A stretch of 64,000 nt of DNA from Mesorhizobium sp. WSM4306 (GTDB lineage Bacteria > Pseudomonadota > Alphaproteobacteria > Rhizobiales > Rhizobiaceae): the NCBI RefSeq assembly GCF_007003975.1, contig NZ_VFTC01000002.1, positions 62,001 to 126,000 of the forward strand, in the 5' to 3' direction. This document shows positions 45,026-54,057 of this stretch, piece after piece (within the stretch, counting starts at the first letter, position 1; each line of letters starts with the position of its first letter). The position numbers were made by a program, and so were the translations under genes. The notes under the pieces were generated by a model. It was not told where the DNA came from, did not search any database, and saw only the letters and a list, made by a program, of their open reading frames with translations.

Positions 45026-45994
45026 ATGGGCGAAGATCTATACGGCCATCATGCCGACCGCATCCAGGCAGCGATTGGCTCGGACGCTGCAGCGAAGTCC
45101 GCGCTGGTTGCCTCCTGGCGACGGTCTTCCAATTTGCATCGGCTCGATCCAGCTGACTGCAGTCCTCCACGTTACCTGACGGAGGCCGAACTGGGACAGG
45201 CCCGACAACGCATCGAACCACTCGTCCGAGCTGCCCAATCGAGTCTCGACCGTCTCTATCTTGCAGTTGGCGGCGTTGGATGTTGTGTCCTGCTCGCCGA
45301 TGGTGATGGCGTGCCGGTCGAACGGCGCGGAGCGGCCGTTGATGACGAGACGTTTCGTTCCTGGGGTTTGTGGACTGGCTCCATCTGGAATGAGGAAAGC
45401 CAAGGGACCAACGGGATCGGCACCTGTCTGGTCGAGCGGCGCACGCTGACAATCCACCGTGACCAACATTTCCACACGCGCAACACGTTGCTCAGCTGTA
45501 CCACCGCACCGGTCCACGATCATCAGGGGAATCTTGTAGCCGCGCTTGATGTGTCGTCCTGCCGGGCTGATTTGACCGAAGCCTTCGCCAATCTTATTTC
45601 GATGGCTGTCGTCGACGCGGTGCGTCGGATCGAAAGTGAAAACTTCAAGATGGCATTCCCAAAGGCGCGAATTTTGCTCGCGCCAGTGACTGACAAAGGT
45701 TCCGGAGCGCTGATCGCCGTTGATGGCGACGATCTCGTAGTCGGCGCGACCCGTTCGGCGCGCCTGGCGCTTGGAATTACACAGCAGTGTCTCGACAAGC
45801 CGATGCCCGCCGCCGATCTGTTCGGTTGGGCTGAGAGCGGCTCCAAAATTCTCGCTGAGGCGGAGCGCGGAGCTCTCCAGCGAGCGTTGGCACGGGCGGA
45901 CGGAAATGTCTCCGCTGCGGCTCAGGCGCTTGGCATCAGCCGCGCGACGCTTCACCGCAAGCTCAACCGCCTGGATGTCCACAGGTCTCACTGA
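45026..45994 (+). CDS. GAF-domain, Fis-type HTH regulator of aldehyde dehydrogenase (AcoR-like without AAA+)
   Basis: 322 residues. The N-terminal part resembles AcoR-family activators (SWRRSSNLHRLDPADCSPPR), then a GAF domain (about 75-210; NGIGTCLVERRTLTIHRDQH), and a C-terminal Fis-type helix-turn-helix (about 285-318; GNVSAAAQALGISRATLHRK). The central sigma-54 AAA+ domain of AcoR is absent, so it cannot drive sigma-54 polymerase by itself. GGGAGGA lies five bases before ATG 45026. Two palindromes in front of the downstream aldehyde dehydrogenase gene are likely targets. Confidence 0.85.
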   Translation: MGEDLYGHHADRIQAAIGSDAAAKSALVASWRRSSNLHRLDPADCSPPRYLTEAELGQARQRIEPLVRAAQSSLDRLYLAVGGVGCCVLLADGDGVPVERRGAAVDDETFRSWGLWTGSIWNEESQGTNGIGTCLVERRTLTIHRDQHFHTRNTLLSCTTAPVHDHQGNLVAALDVSSCRADLTEAFANLISMAVVDAVRRIESENFKMAFPKARILLAPVTDKGSGALIAVDGDDLVVGATRSARLALGITQQCLDKPMPAADLFGWAESGSKILAEAERGALQRALARADGNVSAAAQALGISRATLHRKLNRLDVHRSH

Positions 45995-46014
45995 ACTCCC
46001 TTGGCGATCATGAC

Positions 46015-46032
46015 TGTCGCAATTCTGCGACA
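46015..46032. promoter_or_regulatory. Palindrome TGTCGCA-N4-TGCGACA, candidate operator
   Basis: TGTCGCA (46015-46021), ATTC, TGCGACA (46026-46032): a perfect 7-base inverted repeat in the gap between the GAF/Fis regulator and the aldehyde dehydrogenase gene. TGTCGC/GCGACA half-sites resemble those bound by AcoR-type Fis-domain regulators. Confidence 0.55.
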
Positions 46033-46100
46033 CATCATATCCAACCGCGGTGACCGGTGCGGTGACAATTACGGGCGGAAATCGCAAGTCTCTTCCGAAG

Positions 46101-46117
46101 CGTCGCATCCCGCGACG
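46101..46117. promoter_or_regulatory. Second related palindrome CGTCGC-N5-GCGACG
   Basis: CGTCGC (46101-46106), five-base spacer, GCGACG (46112-46117). It shares the GTCGC core with the palindrome at 46015-46032 and lies 22 bases before the aldehyde dehydrogenase ATG; it could be a weaker operator. Confidence 0.35.
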
Positions 46118-46138
46118 TCAGCTTTGGGAGGAAGACAC

Positions 46139-47656
<1,518 letters not shown>

Positions 47657-47662
47657 TAGGAA

Positions 47663-47690
47663 GAGAGGGCGCGACTTGCCGCGCCCTCTC
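47663..47690 (+). terminator. Hairpin after the aldehyde dehydrogenase gene
   Basis: GAGAGGGCGCG (47663-47673), loop ACTTGC, CGCGCCCTCTC (47680-47690): a perfect 11-base GC-rich stem six bases after the stop codon. No T tract follows, so termination may rely on the strong stem. Confidence 0.6.
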
Positions 47691-47724
47691 GCCATACAGC
47701 GGGAGAGCGCCAGACTTCTGCTGT

Positions 47725-47738
47725 TTGTTTCAGCGCAA
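47725..47738. promoter_or_regulatory. Anaerobox upstream of the DUF1858 gene
   Basis: TTGTT-TCAG-CGCAA. The right half is the NnrR/FNR half-site CGCAA; the left half fits only TTG. It lies about 56 bases before ATG 47794. Confidence 0.5.
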
Positions 47739-47793
47739 CGAGCATCCCGGAAAGAAGTCGCAAGATGTCCGCATCCAAACGCGGACGGACGTC

Positions 47794-48009
47794 ATGAAAC
47801 GCAAATTCGGTGACGATGCGACGATGGACGAAATCATGCGGAAGGCGCCGGCGGCGATCCGCATCGTGCTGCGGCACGGCATGCTTTGCGTCGGTTGCCC
47901 CATCGCCTCGTTTCACACCATTGCCGATGCCGCGCGCGAGCACGACCTGAATGAAGAAAAACTGCGTTGCGATCTGCTCGCGGCGATGGATGCCGGCGAT
48001 CCGGACTAG
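47794..48009 (+). CDS. DUF1858 domain-containing protein
   Basis: 71 residues, a single small helical DUF1858 domain with the characteristic GMLCVGCPIASFHTIADAA (CxxC near residues 33-36). Such proteins are found with hybrid-cluster, nitrite and nitric oxide genes and are suspected to bind metal or act in NO/redox chemistry. An anaerobox lies upstream, and the 3' end overlaps the convergent nnrR gene by four bases. Function is unknown; membership of the anaerobic regulon is inferred. Confidence 0.8.
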   Translation: MKRKFGDDATMDEIMRKAPAAIRIVLRHGMLCVGCPIASFHTIADAAREHDLNEEKLRCDLLAAMDAGDPD

Positions 48010-48710
48010 CCCTTTTCCACGCGGCCTTCCGCGACCAGAAGGAGCCGGTGCGGTTCGACCACCGTCACCTTCTGACGCCCGCTTTTGACTAGGCCCTGGT
48101 CTTCCCAGGCCGAGAGCAGCCGGCTCACCGTATGCAGCGTCGTTCCGGTCATCTCGGCTATGTCCTGGCGCGAGATCGGGAAGTCGATCAATATCCCCTC
48201 CTCGGTCTTCCTGCCTGACTGCTTGACCAGCTTGAGCAACGCATGCGCGACGCGCTGTTCCACCTGTTCGGTGGACATCTCGATGACGCGCGTGTGTGCG
48301 TCCTGCAGTCTGGCCCCCACGCTCTTGTAAGTGTTAGCCGTGAAACTGGGAAAGTTGGCCGCAAATGTCGGCCAGAGCTGGCTTGGCCAGGCCAGAACCA
48401 CGCAGTCGGCGGCGGCGATAGCATTTGCCGGGTAGGTTGTGCGGCCCAGCGCGTGGGCGATGCCCAGCAATTCGCCCGGACTTATGTAGCGGACAGTCAC
48501 GTCCTGACCATCCGGCGTCGATTTCACCACACGCACATGTCCGTCGAGCAGCAGGAAAAAGGAATGGGCATCCTGCTCCTGCTCAAAGACTGGCTGATCC
48601 TTAGCTATCCTCATGGACCTCGCCTGCCCGACTATGCGGTCGAGATCCGCGGCGGCCATGCCCTCGAAAACAGACAGCCCGGCAATCAGCGAACGATCAA
48701 GGCTACCCAA
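48006..48710 (-). CDS. nnrR: Crp/Fnr-family regulator, NnrR-like
   Basis: 234 residues: cyclic-nucleotide-binding-like sensor domain (about 15-125), dimer helix (about 130-160), and a winged helix-turn-helix (RQDIAEMTGTTLHTVSRLLS, about 175-195). The Fe-S cysteines of FNR are absent (only one cysteine), which fits the NO-responsive NnrR/DNR branch. It is divergent from nnrS, its classical target, with a TTGCG-type anaerobox between them. Expected to activate nirK, pseudoazurin and nnrS in response to NO. Confidence 0.87.
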   Translation of the reverse strand: MGSLDRSLIAGLSVFEGMAAADLDRIVGQARSMRIAKDQPVFEQEQDAHSFFLLLDGHVRVVKSTPDGQDVTVRYISPGELLGIAHALGRTTYPANAIAAADCVVLAWPSQLWPTFAANFPSFTANTYKSVGARLQDAHTRVIEMSTEQVEQRVAHALLKLVKQSGRKTEEGILIDFPISRQDIAEMTGTTLHTVSRLLSAWEDQGLVKSGRQKVTVVEPHRLLLVAEGRVEKG

Positions 48711-48835
48711 ACCGCATTACTCCCGAAATTGACCACCGCATGCGCCGGCATCCATCCGGCGAACTGTGTCATGCGCGAGCAGCCGCCGACAAGTGGCGTA
48801 TGCCACAGCCACCGCTTCTCCATTCTCGATCTTCT

Positions 48836-48849
48836 TTGCGCTGAGGCAA
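48836..48849. promoter_or_regulatory. NnrR-type box upstream of nnrS
   Basis: TTGCG-CTGA-GGCAA, 9 of 10 positions of the TTGCG-N4-CGCAA palindrome. It lies between divergent nnrR and nnrS, about 90 bases before the nnrS ATG. Confidence 0.72.
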
Positions 48850-48939
48850 AGTCTGTTCCCTGGGTCCGGCTAGAAGGGTCCGATGGGCAGCCGCACCAAG
48901 ACTCACTGTGGCTACCCGCAACTTCTATGAGGTACCTTC

Positions 48940-50145
48940 ATGGCAATCCCGCGTACGCGGCCGAGCTCATGGCCGGCAGTTCTTTCCTACGGTTTCCGGC
49001 CCTTCTTCCTGCTTGGCTCCCTCTATGCCGCTGCAGCCGTCCTGATCTGGTTGCCTCTGCTTTACGGTAAGCTTGAAACCCTCAGTGCTTTCTCGCCCGT
49101 GGACTGGCATGTCCACGAGATGCTGTTTGGTTATCTGGCGGCAATTGTGACGGGCTTCCTGCTCACGGCGATCCCGAACTGGACTGGACGTCTTCCGGTG
49201 CAAGGCCTTCCCCTGCTTGCGCTCGCATTGCTCTGGGTCGCGGGACGGCTTGTCGTTTTCTTTTCGGCGGAGACAGGTTGGCTGCTCAGCGCGGTGATCG
49301 ACTGCGCCTTTCTTCTTGCGGTTGTCGTCACTGCCGCAATGGAAATCATTGCGGGTCGAAACTGGCGGAACCTGAAAGTGCTGCTGCCCGTAACAGTGCT
49401 CCTGGGATCCAACGTGATGTTTCATGCCGAAGCTCACTACCTCGGGCTGTCCGACGTAAGCCGCCGGCTCGGCCTCGGGGCGACAGTCGTGCTCATCATG
49501 ATCATTGGCGGGCGTATCGTTCCAAGTTTCACCCGCAACTGGCTGGTGCGCGAGAGACCAGGCCGTCTGCCGGCCTCATTTGGAAGATTCGACACTGGAA
49601 CAATCGCACTATCAGCGATCGGATTGCTATGCTGGGTCTTCTTTCCCGATCGCGCTGGCGCGGGCCCTTTACTGATGGCCGCAGCGGTCTTCAATACCAT
49701 TCGACTTGCGCGTTGGGCCGGAGACCGGACCTTTTCAGATCCGTTGGTGCTGATCCTGCACGTCGCATATGCCTTCATTCCGATCGGCCTTCTACTTGCG
49801 GGCCTTGCCGTATTCCTTCCCGAGAAGGTTCCTCCGATCGCCGCGATTCATGCCTTCGGTGTTGGAGCATTGGCCTCCATGACGCTGGCCGTCATGGCGC
49901 GCGCCACGCTGGGCCATACCGGCCGCGAACTGCGGGCCAGTATCGGCACATCGTTGGTCTTCGTTACAATCGTGTTTGCGGCCATTTTGCGCATCGCCGC
50001 CTCCTTCGCACCGGCAATGCCGACCCTTCTCCACATGTCCGCGGCGCTCTGGGTTGCGGCCTTTATCGGCTATCTCAGCCTTTTCGGCGGAATGCTGATG
50101 AGACCGCGCTTGCAGGCGCGGCGAGCCAAGCGACCAGCTTCTTGA
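48940..50145 (+). CDS. nnrS: NnrS-family haem-copper membrane protein
   Basis: 401 residues with about twelve membrane helices. Opens SYGFRPFFLLGSLYA and has DWHVHEMLFGYLAAIVTGFL, the NnrS histidine motif, followed by AIPNWTGR. NnrS proteins protect against nitrosative stress and are part of NnrR regulons. ATG 48940 has GAGGTA upstream. The NnrR-type box and the divergent nnrR gene fit this role exactly. Confidence 0.94.
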   Translation: MAIPRTRPSSWPAVLSYGFRPFFLLGSLYAAAAVLIWLPLLYGKLETLSAFSPVDWHVHEMLFGYLAAIVTGFLLTAIPNWTGRLPVQGLPLLALALLWVAGRLVVFFSAETGWLLSAVIDCAFLLAVVVTAAMEIIAGRNWRNLKVLLPVTVLLGSNVMFHAEAHYLGLSDVSRRLGLGATVVLIMIIGGRIVPSFTRNWLVRERPGRLPASFGRFDTGTIALSAIGLLCWVFFPDRAGAGPLLMAAAVFNTIRLARWAGDRTFSDPLVLILHVAYAFIPIGLLLAGLAVFLPEKVPPIAAIHAFGVGALASMTLAVMARATLGHTGRELRASIGTSLVFVTIVFAAILRIAASFAPAMPTLLHMSAALWVAAFIGYLSLFGGMLMRPRLQARRAKRPAS

Positions 50146-50208
50146 CGAACGGCGCACGGCAATTGCCCGGTCGGCCTCCTTCTTCACTGCTAGATTTCAC
50201 CGGCCAGT

Positions 50209-50222
50209 TTGCGCCAGCGCAA
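50209..50222. promoter_or_regulatory. Perfect NnrR-type box upstream of pseudoazurin
   Basis: TTGCG-CCAG-CGCAA, a perfect palindrome, 74 bases before the pseudoazurin ATG. Confidence 0.82.
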
Positions 50223-50295
50223 ATCGCCAGATCCTCCGATGACGTAGAAAGGGCGCGACGGTTGATGCCGTGATGAACACAAGAAAGGACTTCCC

Positions 50296-50742
50296 ATGAA
50301 ACTGCCCCTGATTGCTGCGGCTGTCGCCTTGCTCGCTATCGCCGGCTCGGCCAACGCCGAAGAACACGTGGTGCAAATGCTGAACAAGGGCGAGAAGGGC
50401 GCGATGGTCTTCCAGCCCGCTTTCACCCGTGCGGTTCCGGGAGACACCATCAAATTCGTCCCGACCGACAAGTCGCACAATGCTGAAACGATCAAAGGGA
50501 TGCTGCCGGACGGCGCTGAAGCTTTCAAGGGAAAGCCCAGCGAGGAAGTGACCGTGACCGTGACCCAGGAAGGCGTCTATGGCGTGAAATGCGCGCCGCA
50601 CTACGGAATGGGGATGGTGGCACTCATCGTCGTCGGCAAGCCCGTCAACCTGGAAGCGGCCGAAGCCGTCAAGCAGGTTGGCAAGGCCAAGACCGTGTTC
50701 GCCGAACTGTTCAGCGAAGTGACCAAGGCAGCCTCCAACTGA
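50296..50742 (+). CDS. Pseudoazurin (blue copper electron carrier)
   Basis: 148-residue periplasmic cupredoxin that delivers electrons to copper nitrite reductase. Signal peptide about 1-21 (AIAGSANA). Type-1 copper ligands are His61, Cys99, His102 and Met107 (KSHNAET and CAPHYGMGM), exactly spaced as in characterised pseudoazurins. A perfect NnrR-type box is upstream, a strong hairpin terminator follows, and nirK is the next gene, so donor and acceptor are encoded side by side. Confidence 0.96.
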   Translation: MKLPLIAAAVALLAIAGSANAEEHVVQMLNKGEKGAMVFQPAFTRAVPGDTIKFVPTDKSHNAETIKGMLPDGAEAFKGKPSEEVTVTVTQEGVYGVKCAPHYGMGMVALIVVGKPVNLEAAEAVKQVGKAKTVFAELFSEVTKAASN

Positions 50743-50762
50743 TTGCCTAGTTCCTAGAGATA

Positions 50763-50830
50763 CCCTCCGGTTCTCGATCGCCGGAGGGGCGGCCAGACGG
50801 ACCAGGGGAGAGGTCCAGTCTGGCCGATTT
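50763..50830 (+). terminator. Double hairpin terminator after pseudoazurin
   Basis: First stem CCCTCCGG (50763-50770) with CCGGAGGG (50781-50788). The second is larger: GGCCAGAC (50791-50798) with GTCTGGCC (50818-50825), enclosing GGACC/GGTCC, followed by ATTTTC. The pair separates the pseudoazurin transcript from the nirK promoter. Confidence 0.75.
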
Positions 50831-50896
50831 TCGTTGGCGAACACTTTCGCCGCGGACTCCGCGAACCTTCTTCCGCATCCAACAATGAAATCAGGT

Positions 50897-50910
50897 TTGC
50901 GCTAGCGCAA
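50897..50910. promoter_or_regulatory. Perfect NnrR-type box upstream of nirK
   Basis: TTGCG-CTAG-CGCAA, a fully palindromic 14-mer, 63 bases before the nirK ATG at 50973. Confidence 0.85.
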
Positions 50911-50972
50911 AGACGTTCCCGGCGAGAGGCCTATCGTTAGCCCATCAATTGGCTCAGGCATAGGAGATGGAA

Positions 50973-52076
50973 ATGCTTACCAGACGTGAAGCCCTGTTGG
51001 GTTCTGTACTTACCGCCGCTGCTGTTGCAACGATTACCGCCATGCCTGCTGCGGCAAGCGCAAAAGAGGTTGCCGGACTGCCGCGTGAGAAGGTCACGCT
51101 GGTCGCGCCACCATTCGTCCATGCTCACGATCAGGTCGCCAAGGGCGGTCCAAAGGTCGTCGAATTCACCATGACGATCGAGGAGAAGCCGATGGTCATC
51201 GATGCCGACGGCACGCAGCTCAATGCGATGACCTACAACGGCTCGATTCCAGGCCCTCTGATGGTCGTGCACCAAGACGACTATATCGAGCTCACCCTGA
51301 TCAATCCCGAGACCAACACGCTTGCCCACAACATCGATTTCCATGCCGCCACCGGCGCGCTCGGCGGCGGCGGGCTGACGCTCATCAATCCTGGCGAGCA
51401 GGTCACGTTGCGCTTCAAAGCCACGCGCACGGGGACGTTCGTCTACCACTGCGCACCCGGCGGCGCGATGATCCCGTGGCACGTCGTGTCGGGGATGAGC
51501 GGAGCGGTGATGGTGCTGCCGCGCGAAGGCCTCAAGGACGACAAGGGCAAACCCGTTCGCTATGACCACATCTACTACATTGGCGAGAACGACTTCTACA
51601 TCCCTCGCGACGAGCAGGGGAACTTCAAGAAGTACGAATCGCCCGGCGACAATTACGACGATACGGTCAAGGTCATGCGCGGGCTGATCCCGACGCATGT
51701 CGTGTTCAATGGCAAAGCCGGTTCGCTGACCGGCGACAATGCCATGAAGGCCAAGGTCGGCGAGACCGTTCTGATCGTCCACTCGCAGGCCAACCGGGAC
51801 ACGCGTCCGCATTTGATTGGCGGTCATGGCGATTTTGTCTGGGAACAAGGCAAGTTCGCCAACCCTCCGGCCAAGGACCTGGAAACCTGGTTCATCCGTG
51901 GCGGATCGGCGGGTGCCGCGCTCTACACCTTCCTGCAGCCGGGCATCTACGCCTATGTGAACCACAATCTGATCGAGGCCGTCGAACTCGGCGCGACTGC
52001 GCACTTCACGGTCGACGGAAAGTGGGACGACGATCTGATGATGCAGCTCGAAGCGCCCAAGGCAATTGCCTCGTAG
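50973..52076 (+). CDS. nirK: Copper-containing nitrite reductase
   Basis: Periplasmic trimeric enzyme reducing nitrite to nitric oxide. 367 residues with a twin-arginine signal (LTRREALLG). Type-1 copper ligands His119, Cys160, His170 and Met175; type-2 ligands His124 and His159 plus a late histidine; catalytic Asp122 (HNIDFH). The [11 protein letters not shown] loop is one residue longer than in the Alcaligenes type. I chose ATG 50973, six bases after AGGAG, over ATG 50967, which abuts it. A perfect NnrR box lies upstream and nirV follows. Confidence 0.97.
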   Translation: MLTRREALLGSVLTAAAVATITAMPAAASAKEVAGLPREKVTLVAPPFVHAHDQVAKGGPKVVEFTMTIEEKPMVIDADGTQLNAMTYNGSIPGPLMVVHQDDYIELTLINPETNTLAHNIDFHAATGALGGGGLTLINPGEQVTLRFKATRTGTFVYHCAPGGAMIPWHVVSGMSGAVMVLPREGLKDDKGKPVRYDHIYYIGENDFYIPRDEQGNFKKYESPGDNYDDTVKVMRGLIPTHVVFNGKAGSLTGDNAMKAKVGETVLIVHSQANRDTRPHLIGGHGDFVWEQGKFANPPAKDLETWFIRGGSAGAALYTFLQPGIYAYVNHNLIEAVELGATAHFTVDGKWDDDLMMQLEAPKAIAS

Positions 52077-52095
52077 TCAGGAGATCCGATCCTCA

Positions 52096-53025
52096 GTGCA
52101 ACCCAGCGGCGGGAGCCAAAGGGTTGCGCTCGTGGCCGGACTTGGTGCCATGTCTTTCGATCCTGTCTTCACCTTCGGAACGATTGCAGCTGCCGCAATG
52201 ATCGGCGTGGGCATAACCCATGCGCTCGACAGGAATTCCTTGGAGATTCCCCAACGGGTAGCCGTGGGCCAACTGGTGATGCTCAGGCCCGGCTCGTTTG
52301 ATCACCCACAGCCCGGAGAATTCCTCAAGGAAAGCCGTCCCGTCGCGGCACCCATCGTCCAGGAAACCATCGATGCGCAACTGGAAATCATGAAATTCCA
52401 GGTAAGCGTGTCGGACTATGGACGTTGCGTGGCGGACGGCGTCTGCAAGCTCGCCGACGCGCGCAGCAAGATCGGCAACGTGCCGGTCACCGGCGTGAGC
52501 CACATCGATGCCGAAGCCTACGCGACCTGGCTTTCAGCCAGCACAGGCGAGGCATGGCGCTTGCCGACCGACGTGGAGTGGGCTTATGCCGCCGGCGAAC
52601 GGTTCCGGGCTGACATAGACGGCGGCGAAAGCGACGCCAACAATCCGGCGCGCCGGTGGCTGGCACAGTACCGCACCGAGGCCGCGCTTGCACGCAAACC
52701 TGATCCCCAGCCAAGAGCTCAAGGCGCTTTCGGCACCAATTCAAAGGGTCTGGCGGACATTGCCGGGAATGTCTGGGAATGGACCTCGACATGTTATTCC
52801 CACGTCACAATAGGCAGCGATGGAAAGCGCGCGGCAAGTTCGATCGACAACTGTGGCGTGCACGCTGTGGAGGGATTCCACCGCACTTATATGTCAAACT
52901 TCATTCGGGACGGTAAGAGCGGCGGCTGCGCCGTCGGAACGCCGCCCGACAATCTGGGCTTTCGGCTTGTTCGCGACCGACCCGGTCTAGTGCAGGCCGC
53001 CCTTCGGCGCCTGGGCCTATCGTGA
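52096..53025 (+). CDS. nirV: NirV-like SUMF1/formylglycine-generating-enzyme-fold protein
   Basis: About 309 residues: an N-terminal membrane anchor (near TFGTIAAAAMIGVGITHA) and a SUMF1/FGE-sulfatase domain (about 70-300) with WRLPTDVEWAYAA, GLADIAGNVWEWTSTCY and NLGFRLVRD. NirV regularly accompanies nirK; its biochemical role is unresolved. The start is uncertain: GTG 52096 lies twelve bases after AGGAG, while TTG 52066 would overlap nirK and ATG 52150 would start just before the anchor. Co-transcribed with nirK. Confidence 0.85.
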   Translation: MQPSGGSQRVALVAGLGAMSFDPVFTFGTIAAAAMIGVGITHALDRNSLEIPQRVAVGQLVMLRPGSFDHPQPGEFLKESRPVAAPIVQETIDAQLEIMKFQVSVSDYGRCVADGVCKLADARSKIGNVPVTGVSHIDAEAYATWLSASTGEAWRLPTDVEWAYAAGERFRADIDGGESDANNPARRWLAQYRTEAALARKPDPQPRAQGAFGTNSKGLADIAGNVWEWTSTCYSHVTIGSDGKRAASSIDNCGVHAVEGFHRTYMSNFIRDGKSGGCAVGTPPDNLGFRLVRDRPGLVQAALRRLGLS

Positions 53026-53047
53026 CAAGCAACACAAATGAAAGTGC

Positions 53048-53500
53048 ATGATGACTGTGAAATCGGTTTTGGTCGACAGGGCGCGCGCCGTCGCGGAACA
53101 ACCGCTGGACCGCGCCGGCGTTGATCGGACGTCCATAGGAAAACTGGTCCGCGAGTTCTATGCCAAGGTGAGGAACGACGAGCGGCTCGGGCCGATTTTC
53201 GTGCGCGAGATCACCGGCGATTGGGAGCCACACCTGGAGAAAATGACGGATTTCTGGTGCTCCGTCATCCTAAAGACCGGCGACTACCACGGCCGCCCGG
53301 TGCCGGCGCATCTCAAACTCAAGCATGTCACTGAGGCCGATTTCGAGATCTGGCAGACCCTTTTCAGCCAGACGGCGGCCGAACTCTTCGCGCCGGAAAC
53401 GGCGGCGGTGTTTGTCGATCGCGCCGAACGGATCGCGACCAGCCTGAAGCTGGCGATGTTTTTTCGCCTCGCGCCTGCTGCAGCAGGCAGAGGCCAATAG
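53048..53500 (+). CDS. Group III truncated haemoglobin
   Basis: 150-residue 2-on-2 globin of the group III type: VREFYAKVRNDERLGPIF, WEPHLEKMTDFWCSVI, and the proximal-histidine region HLKLKHVTEADFEIW. Group III globins bind O2 and NO and are thought to aid NO detoxification or microaerobic respiration. It lies 22 bases after nirV and probably forms a nirK-nirV-globin operon, putting an NO-binding protein beside the NO-producing enzyme. Start is ATG 53048 or the adjacent ATG 53051. Confidence 0.92.
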   Translation: MMTVKSVLVDRARAVAEQPLDRAGVDRTSIGKLVREFYAKVRNDERLGPIFVREITGDWEPHLEKMTDFWCSVILKTGDYHGRPVPAHLKLKHVTEADFEIWQTLFSQTAAELFAPETAAVFVDRAERIATSLKLAMFFRLAPAAAGRGQ

Positions 53501-53556
53501 GTGGCTTCGGCGAAAGGCGACCGGTTGCTTCGAGGCTCGAAATGCCGGCGCCAGCT

Positions 53557-53570
53557 TTGATTTTACGCAA
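53557..53570. promoter_or_regulatory. Anaerobox upstream of the potassium-channel-like gene
   Basis: TTGAT-TTTA-CGCAA: FNR-type left half, NnrR-type right half. It ends 35 bases before ATG 53605, spacing identical to the decayed copy at 44346-44394. Confidence 0.7.
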
Positions 53571-53604
53571 GGAAAGCGCCCCTCGAGGTTTCTAGTTTCA
53601 TCGC

Positions 53605-54036
53605 ATGGCTCTCAACCTAGTCGTCGGCACAGTCGTCATAAGCCTGACTGTCCTCATTCACACTTTTGGCCTCATCGCAGTCACCCATGCGATGAAACAT
53701 CTGGCGGCGCGCTTTCGCATGCGCGGGCGACGAAGCCGGGTGGTGGCAATGATCAGCGTCGTGATGGGCCTTTTTGCCGTCATGACAGCGGAGGTGTGGT
53801 TGTGGGCCGGCGTCTATCTTCGGCTCGGCGTGTTGCCGGACTTCGAGACCGCGCTGTATTTTTCCACCATCACCTTTTCAACGGTCGGTTATGGCGACGT
53901 GGTTCCCGCCCATGACTGGCGCGTCCTGGCGGCGCTCGAGGGCGTGAACGGGTTTCTACTGATCGGCTGGTCGACCGCCTACTTGATCGCTGCGGGAACG
54001 CGCGTCGGTCCATTCAGGGTTGGCGAACACTTTTGA
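53605..54036 (+). CDS. Small potassium-channel-like membrane protein
   Basis: 143 residues: membrane helix (about 4-27), basic loop with HLAARFRMRGRRSR, second helix (about 48-70), a pore loop with the potassium selectivity filter FSTVGYGD (about residues 93-100), and a last helix (about 112-130). No cytoplasmic RCK or cyclic-nucleotide domain. The family is a compact two-pore-helix ion channel (Ion_trans_2-like). It is placed between the denitrification and hemN/fnrN genes with its own anaerobox. A frameshifted paralogue lies at 44394-44855. Confidence 0.85.
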   Translation: MALNLVVGTVVISLTVLIHTFGLIAVTHAMKHLAARFRMRGRRSRVVAMISVVMGLFAVMTAEVWLWAGVYLRLGVLPDFETALYFSTITFSTVGYGDVVPAHDWRVLAALEGVNGFLLIGWSTAYLIAAGTRVGPFRVGEHF

Positions 54037-54057
54037 TCGGCTGCGCGGAGCCGTTGG

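Noticed and set aside
50967..52076. nirK start at ATG 50967
   Set aside because: AGGAG directly abuts this ATG with no spacing, whereas ATG 50973 has the normal six-base gap and gives a clean twin-arginine signal.
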